The notes under the pieces are model-generated. The model did not search any database and was not told the DNA's origin. It was given only the letters and a program-made list of their open reading frames with translations. DNA of 64,000 nt from Mucilaginibacter sp. OK283 (lineage in GTDB: Bacteria > Bacteroidota > Bacteroidia > Sphingobacteriales > Sphingobacteriaceae): contig NZ_FODR01000002.1 in the NCBI RefSeq assembly GCF_900110415.1, forward strand, positions 186,001 to 250,000, given 5' to 3'. Shown in pieces: positions 53,889 to 62,449 of this stretch. Within the stretch, counting starts at the first letter, position 1. Every line of letters starts with the position of its first letter. A program made the position numbers and the translations under genes.

Positions 53889-54932
53889 ATGCCTGTAAAC
53901 CGCAATGCCCTTATCCGCTATCGTACTATTGACAATTGCCTGCAAAACCGCTATAAAAAATGGACGCTTGACGATTTGATTGATGCCTGCTCAGACGCCT
54001 TATACGAATTTGAAGGCATTGATAAAGGCGTGAGCCGCCGCTCGGTACAGGCCGATATCGAGATGATGCGCAGCAATAAGCTGGGTTATGAGGCTCCCAT
54101 TATAGTGGTAGATAAAAAGTATTATACCTATGCCGATAAAAATTACAGCATTACCAACAGCCCCATCAACCAGCAGGATTTAAAAGTTTTGAGCGAGGTA
54201 TCGAGCCTGCTAAAACAATTTAAAGGCTTTAACCACTTTACCGATCTGAACGAAATGGTGAGCAAGCTGGAGGATAAAATCTATTCCCAAAAAACGCACA
54301 GCGCGCCGGTTATCGATTTTGAAAAGAATGATAACCTGAAGGGGCTGGAGTATATCGAGGTTATCCGTAAGGCCATCGTAGCTAAAAAGACCATGTGCAT
54401 TACCTACCAATCGTTCAAAGCGCGCGAGGCTAACACCTTTTGCTTTAGCGGGTACCTGTTAAAAGAATACCGTAACCGCTGGTTTGTATTGGGCATGCCA
54501 CATAAAAGAAATGCCCAAATGTTAAACCTGGCACTCGATAGGATTCAAACCATAGAAGAGCATTCCGATGAGTACCGCGAAAATAAATCGATAGATTTTG
54601 GCACTTATTATAGTGATGTTATCGGTGTAACCAAATCGCCGGGACAGCGCGATACACAGGTTGTGTTCTGGATTGATGATGCCAACGCCCCCTACGTGAT
54701 TACCAAGCCCCTGCACCATACTCAAAAAGTAGTGAGCGAAGAGAACGGCGGCAAAGTTTTTACTATCCGCGTAATCATGAATTTTGAGCTGGAACGCGAA
54801 CTGCTGGGTTTCGGCCCCAAAATAAAGGTATTAGGACCCAGGATTTTGGTTAAACAGATGAAGATATTATTGCAAAAATCGCTCAACAGATATGAAGTTC
54901 CCTCGGCTATACAGGTTAGTTCGGAAGAATAA
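53889..54932 (+). CDS. WYL-domain transcriptional regulator of the RNA-repair island
   Basis: A 347-residue regulator starting at ATG 53889 (MPVNRNALIRYRTIDNCLQ); an in-frame ATG at 53811 lies inside the operator and is rejected. The N-terminal winged helix (about 1-75) includes WTLDDLIDACSDALYEFEG and GVSRRSVQADIEMMR, the DeoR-like recognition helix. The WYL domain (about 160-260) shows KTMCITYQSFKAREANTF and LKEYRNRWFVLGM, followed by a WCX-like C-terminal region (about 265-345). WYL domains are known or proposed to sense nucleic-acid ligands. Placed back to back with rtcB, it takes the position RtcR holds in enterobacteria. It is the best candidate for the factor binding the shared dyad. 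Confidence 0.92.
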   Translation: MPVNRNALIRYRTIDNCLQNRYKKWTLDDLIDACSDALYEFEGIDKGVSRRSVQADIEMMRSNKLGYEAPIIVVDKKYYTYADKNYSITNSPINQQDLKVLSEVSSLLKQFKGFNHFTDLNEMVSKLEDKIYSQKTHSAPVIDFEKNDNLKGLEYIEVIRKAIVAKKTMCITYQSFKAREANTFCFSGYLLKEYRNRWFVLGMPHKRNAQMLNLALDRIQTIEEHSDEYRENKSIDFGTYYSDVIGVTKSPGQRDTQVVFWIDDANAPYVITKPLHHTQKVVSEENGGKVFTIRVIMNFELERELLGFGPKIKVLGPRILVKQMKILLQKSLNRYEVPSAIQVSSEE

Positions 54933-54980
54933 AGGGCAATGTTCAGTTGTAAAAGTTTTCCTCCGGTTTGTATCCCTTTC

Positions 54981-55078
54981 CATCGGTTTGTGTCCTCACA
55001 AACCACTATTCCGATGGCAGTTTGTTCGGACTGGGCAACCGGACTATATATTGGGAAGATGCCTGTGAGGACACAGTT
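54981..55078. repeat. Hairpin element with two mutually exclusive pairings
   Basis: GGTTTGTG (54985-54992), loop TCCT, CACAAACC (54997-55004) forms a perfect short hairpin, extended by CATCGG/CCGATG (54981-54986, 55011-55016). The overlapping TGTGTCCTCACA (54989-55000) pairs instead with TGTGAGGACACA at 55064-55075. It lies between convergent genes, so it is probably a two-way terminator or a palindromic repeat. Confidence 0.7.
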
Positions 55079-55113
55079 TTCGGGAAAACATTTTGACCTT
55101 TTGCCCATCACCT

Positions 55114-55470
55114 TTAGCCTTTCCCCTTTCCTCCCCGCTTCTTCGATGCCTTAGCTACCTTATTAAACTCCAAAGCCAAACCTATCCAATAGTCAAATTT
55201 TTTATTGGAGCCAATGTCGTCTCCATCAACCCAAACATAATCCTTCATTACCCGGCCGCCGTTTATCATCTGGCGGCAATCGCCATTTTCCAGTTCAACA
55301 GCTGCCTGGTTTTGGCCAATGCGGAAAAGCAGGCCGGTATCGCGCACACAAACGCACATTTTATCATCAACCATAAAGCACAACCCCTGGAACATTTTTA
55401 TCTCGGCAATTTTGGGCTGTTCGCTTAGCGCTTCGCGCACGCGGTTGGTTAATTGTTCGTCGTAGGCCAT
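55114..55470 (-). CDS. TfoX N-terminal-domain protein
   Basis: A 118-residue protein matching the TfoX/Sxy N-terminal domain: MAYDEQLTNRVREALSEQP, then IKMFQGLCFMVDDKMCVCV and RIGQNQAAVEL. Full TfoX regulates competence in Gammaproteobacteria, but stand-alone N-terminal versions in Bacteroidota have no known role. The C-terminus is basic (KKRGGKGKG). It is convergent with the WYL gene and separated from it by a hairpin element. Confidence 0.88.
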   Translation of the reverse strand: MAYDEQLTNRVREALSEQPKIAEIKMFQGLCFMVDDKMCVCVRDTGLLFRIGQNQAAVELENGDCRQMINGGRVMKDYVWVDGDDIGSNKKFDYWIGLALEFNKVAKASKKRGGKGKG

Positions 55471-55490
55471 GTTGTGTTAAGTTAATAGTA

Positions 55491-55560
55491 CTAAGTCTTG
55501 AGTCAAAAGTCAAATTTCTCCTTTTTTTTACCGGCAATTTAAGACTTTCGACTAAAGGCT
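55491..55560. repeat. Intergenic hairpin repeat, AAGTCTTGAGT family, copy 2
   Basis: Left arm about 55491-55514 (AAGTCTTGAGTCAAAAGTC) is complementary to 55538-55556 (AAGACTTTCGACTAAAG). It is the shorter relative of the repeat at 51159-51284. Confidence 0.6.
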
Positions 55561-55630
55561 ATCCATCATTACATGATTAACAAAGCAATAGGTATCATTA
55601 TATATAGGCATAAATTTAACGAAAATCAGG

Positions 55631-56860
55631 TCACCTTAATTGCGCTAAATCTTTTTTGATGCGGCTTTTCTCGCTTGCTGTTTTGGCCAGGTTTAGCGCG
55701 GTTTGCAAATGAGCTATGGCAGATGTGTTATCTGCATCTTTATACAAATGGCCCAATAACACGTGGTACAGGTGGTTATCGTTCAACTTTAGTTTTTCGG
55801 CTTCAATAATGGCATCCTGTTTACCGCGGGCTTTGTACAGAGCATAGGTACGGTTGAGTGCGGCTGCGGGCGAATAGGCAATTTGCAGCAGGCGGTTGTA
55901 TAACTGCAGGATGCTTTCCCATTTATTTATCGTATCCTCTTTTACAGTATGCCAGTAGGCAATGGCCGCTTCCAGGTGGTATTTGTTTACCTGGTTACCT
56001 TTAGATGCGAGTTCCAGGTAGTGTTTTCCTTTATCTATCAACTCATCAACCCAAAGGCTGGTATCCTGATCGTCATACCGCACCATTTCGCCATGTTCAT
56101 CGGTACGGGCATCAAAACGCGAGGAATGGAAACACATCAGCGCCATCAGGGCATAAGTTTCGGGCAGGTTGGTCAACTCATTTTCAATGAGCAGGTAGGT
56201 AAGGCGCATGGCCTCTAAACAAAGGTCTTTGCGTAAAGGGGCATCCTGACTGGTAGAGTAATAGCCTTCGTTAAACAATAAATACAGGGTAGTTAAAACC
56301 GCCTGCAGCCTTTTGCTTATTTGGGAAGTGGCCGGGAATTCAATCTTCACTTTTTCTTCCCGTAATTTTTCTTTCGCCCTGAACAGGCGTTTATTGATGG
56401 TGGCTTTGTTGGATAAAAAAGCGTCGGCAATTTCATCAATCCCAAACCCGCAAAGAATTCTCAACGCCAGGCTCACTTGTGCTTCGGCAGGCAACACCGG
56501 CTGGCAAATGGCAAACATCAGCTGTAGCTGGCTGTCATTAATGTGTTTGTCCGACAGGTCTATTTCAAACTCCGCGTAATCCGACTGTGCCGATTGCAGG
56601 ATGGGGGTAACTTTTTGGTCGAAGATCTTATTGCGTTTTAAATAATCTTTGGCCCTGTTGCGGGCAACAGCGTAAAGCCAGGCTACCGGATTTTCGGGCA
56701 GGCCCTTAAGTCCCCAGGTTTCGGCGGCGCTTAAAAAAGTTTCGCTGGCTATATCTTCGGCAATTTCGGGATGCTCAAAACCAAAGTGCTTGTATAGCAC
56801 CGATACTATTTTACGGTACTCGGTACGGAATAAATGCGGCAGCAGTTCGGTATTGTTCAT
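55631..56860 (-). CDS. ECF sigma factor with TPR-like C-terminal extension (ECF42 type)
   Basis: About 409 residues; ATG 56860 (MNNTELLPHLF) is preferred over 56869. The N-terminal third has sigma region 2 (HLFRTEYRKIVSVLYKHFGF, PVAWLYAVARNRAKDYLKR) and region 4 (LRILCGFGIDEIADAFL, then ATINKRLFRAKEKLRE). The rest is the long helical DUF6596-type extension (LYLLFNEGYYST, QLYNRLLQIAYSPAAALNRT), which replaces a separate anti-sigma factor. ECF42 genes are regularly paired with a DGPF/YCII protein, and that gene lies just upstream here. The regulon is unknown. Confidence 0.92.
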   Translation of the reverse strand: MNNTELLPHLFRTEYRKIVSVLYKHFGFEHPEIAEDIASETFLSAAETWGLKGLPENPVAWLYAVARNRAKDYLKRNKIFDQKVTPILQSAQSDYAEFEIDLSDKHINDSQLQLMFAICQPVLPAEAQVSLALRILCGFGIDEIADAFLSNKATINKRLFRAKEKLREEKVKIEFPATSQISKRLQAVLTTLYLLFNEGYYSTSQDAPLRKDLCLEAMRLTYLLIENELTNLPETYALMALMCFHSSRFDARTDEHGEMVRYDDQDTSLWVDELIDKGKHYLELASKGNQVNKYHLEAAIAYWHTVKEDTINKWESILQLYNRLLQIAYSPAAALNRTYALYKARGKQDAIIEAEKLKLNDNHLYHVLLGHLYKDADNTSAIAHLQTALNLAKTASEKSRIKKDLAQLR

Positions 56861-56907
56861 GGCAAGCATAATGCCACCTCCCGCATGCAGGAGGTGGCAG
56901 CATAAAA

Positions 56908-57261
56908 TTACATATTCATGGGTACAATCTGGCGCACCTCAACATTACCGCCAACCAGCAAAATTGGGCAGCCTTTTGAAATTTCGGTAGCCTCTTCCAA
57001 AGTATCGCACTTGATGATGGAGTAGCCGCCAATTAATTCTTTAATTTCAACATAAGGGCCGTTGGTAACTATCCCATCTGGCCTTATTACAGATCCTGTG
57101 CCGTTATACAGGCGGTTGCCATTGGTAACCAGCTTGTTTTGTGCGGCAACACCGCCCAGCCAGTCCATCCATAATTTCATGGTTGCCTGCATTTGCTCTG
57201 GCGACCGTGACTCTGTAGCGTTTTCCTCAACTTGTCTGAAGATCAATAAAAATTCGTTCAT
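56908..57261 (-). CDS. DGPF/YCII-domain protein paired with the ECF42-type sigma
   Basis: A 117-residue ferredoxin-like-fold protein of the YCII/DGPF family: MNEFLLIFRQVEENATES, then GPYVEIKELIGGYSIIKCDT and the terminal VEVRQIV strand. In the diagnostic DGPFxExKE stretch it has TNGPYVEIKE. These proteins accompany ECF42 sigma factors, and their biochemical function is unsettled. It precedes the sigma gene by about 47 bases on the same strand, consistent with one operon. Confidence 0.9.
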   Translation of the reverse strand: MNEFLLIFRQVEENATESRSPEQMQATMKLWMDWLGGVAAQNKLVTNGNRLYNGTGSVIRPDGIVTNGPYVEIKELIGGYSIIKCDTLEEATEISKGCPILLVGGNVEVRQIVPMNM

Positions 57262-57442
57262 GATGATTTAAATTTTGGTGATTAAAGCTATAAGACGATC
57301 AGGTTTTGCCGGATAGGACAACGGTCCGAAAAATATTTATATATTTCAATTACCGGTTCAAGATACGCCAAATTTGCAATCGAAAAATAAATGTAGCATT
57401 TTAAAAAATCCAGTATCTAAATAATCGAAACAAAACAAGTGC

Positions 57443-57919
57443 ATGTCGTTCGAAGAAATTTACGATACCTATTACAGCAAAATCTTCCGTGTATGCATGG
57501 GGTATATGAATGATCACGACCGTGCCCGCGATGTTACGCAGGATACATTTATTACCGTTTGGCAAAAGCTCGATCAGTTCAGGAACGAATCGGCCATAGG
57601 TACGTGGATTTTCCGCATCGCATCAAACCATTGCCTGCGCCAGTTAGAAAAACAAAACCGGATGCCACCAGGCGAGATGCCGGCCGAACTGGAAGATAAA
57701 CCACCACCCGATACAGAAGGCCAGGTGCAATTGCTGTATAAATGTATAGCCCAACTGCCCGAGATTGACCGCATCATCATTTCATTAGAACTGGAAGATA
57801 TAAAGCAAGCCGAAATAGCCGCTATTACTGGTCTTTCTGAAACCAACATCAGGGTAAAGGTTTACCGGATTAAAGAAAAACTATCTCGAAAATTTAAAAA
57901 GTATGAGCAGCAATATTGA
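57443..57919 (+). CDS. ECF-type RNA polymerase sigma factor
   Basis: A 158-residue ECF sigma factor. Region 2 is EEIYDTYYSKIFRVCMGYMN plus VTQDTFITVWQKLDQFRNES, with the typical GTWIFRIASNHCLRQLEK end. Region 4 is RIIISLELEDIKQAEIAAIT plus SETNIRVKVYRIKEKL. The next gene overlaps its stop by 17 bases and encodes a membrane protein that probably acts as its anti-sigma partner. The transcript starts divergently from the DGPF-ECF42 pair. Confidence 0.95.
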   Translation: MSFEEIYDTYYSKIFRVCMGYMNDHDRARDVTQDTFITVWQKLDQFRNESAIGTWIFRIASNHCLRQLEKQNRMPPGEMPAELEDKPPPDTEGQVQLLYKCIAQLPEIDRIIISLELEDIKQAEIAAITGLSETNIRVKVYRIKEKLSRKFKKYEQQY

Positions 57920-58511
57920 TTTAAAAACGCTTTGGCAACAGCAGCCCGCCGGCAATAAGCCCGATATTAACGCGGTGATAAAAAAAGCGATTGATTTAAA
58001 ACGTAAAACAAAAAACAAGTTAATATGGGCCAACCTGGTATTAATGGCAACTGCCATTTTTGTAATTGTAATATGGGCCAATTTGAGTACGCGGGTATTT
58101 ACAACCACCGCAGGTATTATCCTGATTGTATGTTCGATAGTTGCTTTTGTGGCGGTAAGCAGCGGTTTGCATATGGGGCTGTTTAAAAGCCATCCCGAAG
58201 CTGATACTTTTACTTACCTGAACGAATTGATTTCGATACAAAAAAAACAGCAGTTCATCCAAACCAAAGTAATGAGCTTATACTTTGTGTTTTTGAGCTT
58301 TGGCCTGTTTTTGTACATGATGGAGTTTGAAAATAGGATGAGCGTTTTATGGGCAAGTATTACTTTTTTATGCTCTTTTGGCTGGATGGCCTTTGCTTAT
58401 TTTTATTTAGGCCGAAGGCGGTTTAAAAAACAACAGGCCGAAATGAGCGGCGCTATCGAAAAATTGCAGGCTATAAATAAGCAATTGGAGGCATCTAAAG
58501 AAACGGAGTAA
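57903..58511 (+). CDS. Membrane protein, probable anti-sigma partner (hypothetical)
   Basis: A 202-residue protein overlapping the ECF sigma gene. It has a soluble N-terminal part (SSNIDLKTLWQQQPAGNKPD, residues 2-40), four membrane helices (about 42-62, 68-88, 122-140 and 146-166) and a C-terminal coiled coil (KKQQAEMSGAIEKLQ, AINKQLEASKE). Translational coupling, cytosolic N-terminus and membrane anchoring fit a negative regulator of the sigma factor, but no ZAS or RskA-type motif is seen. The anti-sigma role is inferred from position. Confidence 0.75.
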   Translation: MSSNIDLKTLWQQQPAGNKPDINAVIKKAIDLKRKTKNKLIWANLVLMATAIFVIVIWANLSTRVFTTTAGIILIVCSIVAFVAVSSGLHMGLFKSHPEADTFTYLNELISIQKKQQFIQTKVMSLYFVFLSFGLFLYMMEFENRMSVLWASITFLCSFGWMAFAYFYLGRRRFKKQQAEMSGAIEKLQAINKQLEASKETE

Positions 58512-58531
58512 GTTGTTCGCGATTAAATCTC

Positions 58532-58564
58532 TTGTCGTCCTTTTCGCTTTTTGTACTAATTTTG
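58532..58564 (+). promoter_or_regulatory. Bacteroidota-type promoter for the DUF6427 gene
   Basis: TTG at 58532-58534, a 22-bp spacer and TAATTTTG at 58557-58564, an exact TAnnTTTG match. It gives an mRNA leader of about 15-20 bases before the ATG at 58587. Confidence 0.7.
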
Positions 58565-58586
58565 CCGCTGCAAATTATCGCCCGCT

Positions 58587-59573
58587 ATGATCCAGGTTTT
58601 CCGGTCTTTTAATCCTTTGAATGTTTTGTGGCTGGTGGTTGTGCTTTTTATCACCCGGCTTGGCTATATCATTCATGTACCCGATAAACTGGAATTTGTA
58701 TTTGTTGAGCCGTTTGCACGCCTGCTGGTACCTGTTGCTTACGAATATGCGCTATCGCCCGGGTTGAATATATTGATTGCAGGCGTGTTGATACTGATAC
58801 AGGCAATGCTGCTTAACTATTTAATAAACCACTATAATTTATTAAGCAAGCCCTCTTTTTTGCCTGCATTGATGTATGTAACGCTTTCGGGCCTGTTTTC
58901 GCCTTTTTTAATATTAAGCGCGCCGCTAATATGTAATTTTTTGCTGATATGGATGCTATTTAAGCTATTTAGCCTGTACAAAGGAGATAATGCCAAATCA
59001 ATATCCTATGATGCAGGTATGATAGTTGCCCTTGGCTCGCTTATTTACTTCCCGTTTATTTATTTGTTTTTGGCTATTTGGATAGCGCTCATATTATTTA
59101 AACCGTTTAACTGGCGCGATTGGGTATCGGGCATTTTAGGGTATGTCACCATCTTTTTCTTTTTAGCGGTGTTTTACTATCTGAATGATAAGATTGCTGT
59201 TTTTTATAATATCTGGTTGCCACTGGGTAAAAAATTTCCTGATCATATCAGCATCAACTCCTATAATTACCTGCTGCTGATACCCGTTTTGATGATATTG
59301 GTACTTTGCATTTTTAAATTGCAGCAAAATTTCTTTAAAAGTTACGTGCAAACCCGTAAATCTTTCCAGCTGTTATTTTTTATTTTTTTGATTGCAGGAT
59401 TTTCATTTTATGTAAATGCTTCTTTTCACATTAATCATTTTTTATTGTGTATAGCACCCGCCGCAGTGTTTTTTGCCTATTATTTTTTATACGCAACCAA
59501 AAAATGGTTTTACGAAAGCTTGTTTTTATTGCTGTTAATCAGCATTATCTACTTTCAGTTTAACAATTTTTAA
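58587..59573 (+). CDS. DUF6427-like polytopic membrane protein
   Basis: A 328-residue very hydrophobic protein with about nine or ten helices. The start MIQVFRSFNPLNVLWLVVVL and the segments RLGYIIHVPDKLEF, YDAGMIVALGSLIYFP and KPFNWRDWVSGILGY fit the Bacteroidota DUF6427 family of unknown function. It has its own promoter and lies just before the purQ-coaX run. No catalytic signature is seen. Confidence 0.85.
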   Translation: MIQVFRSFNPLNVLWLVVVLFITRLGYIIHVPDKLEFVFVEPFARLLVPVAYEYALSPGLNILIAGVLILIQAMLLNYLINHYNLLSKPSFLPALMYVTLSGLFSPFLILSAPLICNFLLIWMLFKLFSLYKGDNAKSISYDAGMIVALGSLIYFPFIYLFLAIWIALILFKPFNWRDWVSGILGYVTIFFFLAVFYYLNDKIAVFYNIWLPLGKKFPDHISINSYNYLLLIPVLMILVLCIFKLQQNFFKSYVQTRKSFQLLFFIFLIAGFSFYVNASFHINHFLLCIAPAAVFFAYYFLYATKKWFYESLFLLLLISIIYFQFNNF

Positions 59574-59606
59574 CTTTTACATTCGTCCAAATTTCAGCGG
59601 TTATAT

Positions 59607-59614
59607 TAGTTTTG
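59607..59614 (+). promoter_or_regulatory. -7 promoter element upstream of purQ
   Basis: TAGTTTTG is an exact TAnnTTTG match, 87 bases before the purQ ATG. The -33 region has no clear TTG. Confidence 0.5.
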
Positions 59615-59700
59615 TAGCGTGAAACTATTATTGGCTGCTGTTTAAACAAACAACCAGGCGATTGTAGTATCATAAAAACTTACACAAAAAAACAAATCAG

Positions 59701-60393
59701 ATGAAATTTGGCGTAGTTATATTCCCGGGCTCTAACTGTGATGAAGACATCATATATGTATTAGAAAAAATAATGGGTCAGCAGGTTGTAAGGTTATGGC
59801 ATAAAGACCATGACCTGCAAGGTGTAGACTTTGTTGTTTTACCCGGCGGTTTCTCCTTTGGCGATTATCTTCGTTCAGGTGCTATTTCGCGTTTTTCGCC
59901 AATCATGCAGGAGGTTATCCAGTTTGCAGCAAAAGGCGGTTATGTAATGGGTATTTGCAACGGTTTCCAGATATTGGCCGAAGCGGGCTTATTGGATGGC
60001 GCTTTATTGCATAACGAAAACCGTAAATTCATTTGCCGCAACATTTACCTTAAACCGCAAACAACCCAATCGTTGCTTACTGTTGGTTTAGAGCAGGAAC
60101 AGGCATACAAAATCCCTATTGCCCATGGCGAGGGCAACTTTTTTGCCAGTGCCGATGTGATAAAACGCTTAAATGATAACGACCAGGTAATGTTCCGCTA
60201 TTGCGATGAGGCAGGTAATATTACAGCTGATGCCAATCCGAACGGATCATTGGAAAATATTGCCGGTATTACCAATGCAACACGCAATGTATTTGGTTTA
60301 ATGCCTCACCCGGAGCGTGCTGCCGATGCTTTGTTGGCTAACGAAGATGGACTGGCCATTTTTGAATCAATACTATCAGTAGTTAGGGCCTGA
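59701..60393 (+). CDS. purQ: PurQ, glutaminase subunit of FGAM synthase
   Basis: A 230-residue class I glutamine amidotransferase that supplies ammonia for formylglycinamidine ribonucleotide synthesis in purine biosynthesis. Motifs are FPGSNCDED at the N-terminus, VLPGGFSFGDYLRSGA, the nucleophile Cys86 in GICNGFQILAEAG and the HxE pair in LMPHPERA. Stand-alone PurQ implies separate PurL and PurS, outside this window. The coaX start shares its last bases with the purQ stop, so the two are co-translated. Confidence 0.96.
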   Translation: MKFGVVIFPGSNCDEDIIYVLEKIMGQQVVRLWHKDHDLQGVDFVVLPGGFSFGDYLRSGAISRFSPIMQEVIQFAAKGGYVMGICNGFQILAEAGLLDGALLHNENRKFICRNIYLKPQTTQSLLTVGLEQEQAYKIPIAHGEGNFFASADVIKRLNDNDQVMFRYCDEAGNITADANPNGSLENIAGITNATRNVFGLMPHPERAADALLANEDGLAIFESILSVVRA

Positions 60394-61136
60394 TGACCAG
60401 CCTGGTTATCGATATTGGTAACACATTTACAAAGATTGCCGTATTTGAGCTGGACGAGTTGCTTGCGGTTGAACAATTTGAAGATGTGCCCATGACCAGG
60501 CCGGATGAACTGATCAGTGAGTATAAAGTTGACAGGGGAATTGTATCGTCGGTAAAAAAAAATGTGGAGCCCTGGCAAAAAAGCTTAACATCGAAAATAC
60601 CGTTGGTTACATTTAACAACACCATGACCAGTGGAATACAAAACCACTACCTAACCCCCGAAACACTTGGTACTGATAGAATGGCTGCTGTTATAGGGGC
60701 GAGCCATATATACCCCGGACAAAATAGCCTGGTAATAGCAGGCGGCACCTGCATAACCTACGACTATGTTGATGCCAACCGGAATTATTTTGGAGGCAGC
60801 ATATCACCGGGTTTAAATATGCGTTATAAGGCTGTAAATTATTATACCGCCGGTTTGCCGCTAATAAATGCCGATGCGGGGTTTACGCCGGGCTACGGAA
60901 ACAATACCGAAACCGCCATACGTTCGGGGGTGCAAAACGGTATAAAATATGAGTTAACAGGGTTTATTGAAAGTTATAAAGCCATTGATAACCAACTAAA
61001 TATTGTGCTAAGCGGGGGCGACAGTATTTTTTTTGATACGCTGTTAAAAAATAGCATCTTTGCCCCCTACATAAAAATTGAACCTTATTTGGTTTTAAAA
61101 GGATTAAACGCAGCTATACAAAAGCATAATGATTAA
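60393..61136 (+). CDS. coaX: Type III pantothenate kinase
   Basis: A 247-residue ASKHA-fold kinase that phosphorylates pantothenate, the first step of CoA biosynthesis. Motifs are DIGNT (7-11, phosphate 1 loop), the central GTDRMAAVIGA, AGGTCITYDYVD (phosphate 2) and GGSISPGLNMR; the C-terminal adenosine motif LSGGDSIFF is present. Length is normal. It overlaps the outer-membrane gene downstream by 8 bases and the purQ stop by one base. Confidence 0.96.
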   Translation: MTSLVIDIGNTFTKIAVFELDELLAVEQFEDVPMTRPDELISEYKVDRGIVSSVKKNVEPWQKSLTSKIPLVTFNNTMTSGIQNHYLTPETLGTDRMAAVIGASHIYPGQNSLVIAGGTCITYDYVDANRNYFGGSISPGLNMRYKAVNYYTAGLPLINADAGFTPGYGNNTETAIRSGVQNGIKYELTGFIESYKAIDNQLNIVLSGGDSIFFDTLLKNSIFAPYIKIEPYLVLKGLNAAIQKHND

Positions 61137-62445
61137 ATATACCAGGTTTCTTTTAACACTTCTATTTTCTGCAGTAATTGTATTTGCAGCAAACGCGCAA
61201 TCTACCACCAGCTCTCCATATTCAAGGTTCGGTTTGGGCGATATCAGCCCACAGTCAACAGCCCAAAGCCTTGGTACTGGCGGTATTGGCGTTGCAACCA
61301 ATAGGATCAGCTTGTTTAATAACATCAACTTCCTTAACCCGGCATCATACGCGGCTATTAATTTAACTACTATTGATATTGGTATCTATAGTAATTTTTC
61401 AACCCTGAGCCAAACCGGGCAAACCAGCCAAAGCAATAAAAACTTCAGGTTAAGCCACATCGCTTTTGGTATTCCTGTTAGTAAGCATTCGGCATTGAGT
61501 TTTGGCTTGTTGCCTTACAGCGAACGTGGCTATAACTATAAAAAGTCGGTTAGCAGTTTAGGCACTTCGTCGCCTGCCGATACCAATGTAACCAACTATA
61601 GTTATAATGGTGATGGCGGCTTATCAAAAGCCTATATAGGTTATGGTTTTACAATAGCCAAGCACCTGTTAATAGGAGCTAATGTATCGTATATATTTGG
61701 TAATCTTAAAGATAATACCACCACCGAAACACCCGACCTGGCCGGATTTTTAAATACCAAAATTGAACAAACTAATTCAATCGGCGGTTTAAATTACGAT
61801 TACGGCCTGCAATATTCCATTGATCTTTCCCAAACAAAGCACGTTATTTTGGGTTACTCGGCATCGGCAGGGTCAAAGCTTAATTCACAATCCAGCTTTA
61901 TTGTAAGCCATTACACCAATGATGCCAATGGCAACCCTAACATTGCGGTTGATAGCGTTATAAACAAACAAGGCTCATCAGTAAAGCTGAAACTTCCTCA
62001 AATAAACAGGTTCGGGATATCGTTCCAAAATGATGGCAAGTTTTTAGTTGGCGCCGATTATTCAATGGGGCAATGGTCAAACTACAGCATTGATGGTCAA
62101 AACCAGGGTTTGGTAAACAGTCGCACCATTAATGTTGGCGCGCAAATTACCCCAAACATTGGTACCATCCGCAACTACCTGGCCACTGTTGATTACCGTA
62201 TTGGGGGTATTTATGATGAAACCTACATGGTTGTAAATAATACCCGGATAAAAAGGGTAGCTGTTACCGCCGGCTTTGGCTTGCCATTACGCCCTAACAA
62301 CGGTAGTTTTTACAAAATAAACTTCTCTGCCGAGGTTGGTAAAAGAGGTACGCTGGCTAATGGCCTGGTTAAAGAAAACTATGTTAACCTGCACTTAGGC
62401 TTTACGCTTAACGACAGGTGGTTTACCAAATATAAATTCGATTAA
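61129..62445 (+). CDS. Outer-membrane beta-barrel protein
   Basis: A 438-residue exported protein (signal MIKYTRFLLTLLFSAVIVFA) with the FadL-like start SSPYSRFGLGDISPQ and SLGTGGIGVATNRISLFNNIN, followed by amphipathic strands and the final LHLGFTLNDRWFTKYKFD, ending in Asp after an aromatic-rich strand. It resembles the Bacteroidota outer-membrane proteins commonly found next to coaX and lptC. A transport or assembly role is inferred from the fold only. The lptC-like gene starts five bases later. Confidence 0.85.
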   Translation: MIKYTRFLLTLLFSAVIVFAANAQSTTSSPYSRFGLGDISPQSTAQSLGTGGIGVATNRISLFNNINFLNPASYAAINLTTIDIGIYSNFSTLSQTGQTSQSNKNFRLSHIAFGIPVSKHSALSFGLLPYSERGYNYKKSVSSLGTSSPADTNVTNYSYNGDGGLSKAYIGYGFTIAKHLLIGANVSYIFGNLKDNTTTETPDLAGFLNTKIEQTNSIGGLNYDYGLQYSIDLSQTKHVILGYSASAGSKLNSQSSFIVSHYTNDANGNPNIAVDSVINKQGSSVKLKLPQINRFGISFQNDGKFLVGADYSMGQWSNYSIDGQNQGLVNSRTINVGAQITPNIGTIRNYLATVDYRIGGIYDETYMVVNNTRIKRVAVTAGFGLPLRPNNGSFYKINFSAEVGKRGTLANGLVKENYVNLHLGFTLNDRWFTKYKFD

Positions 62446-62449
62446 TAAC

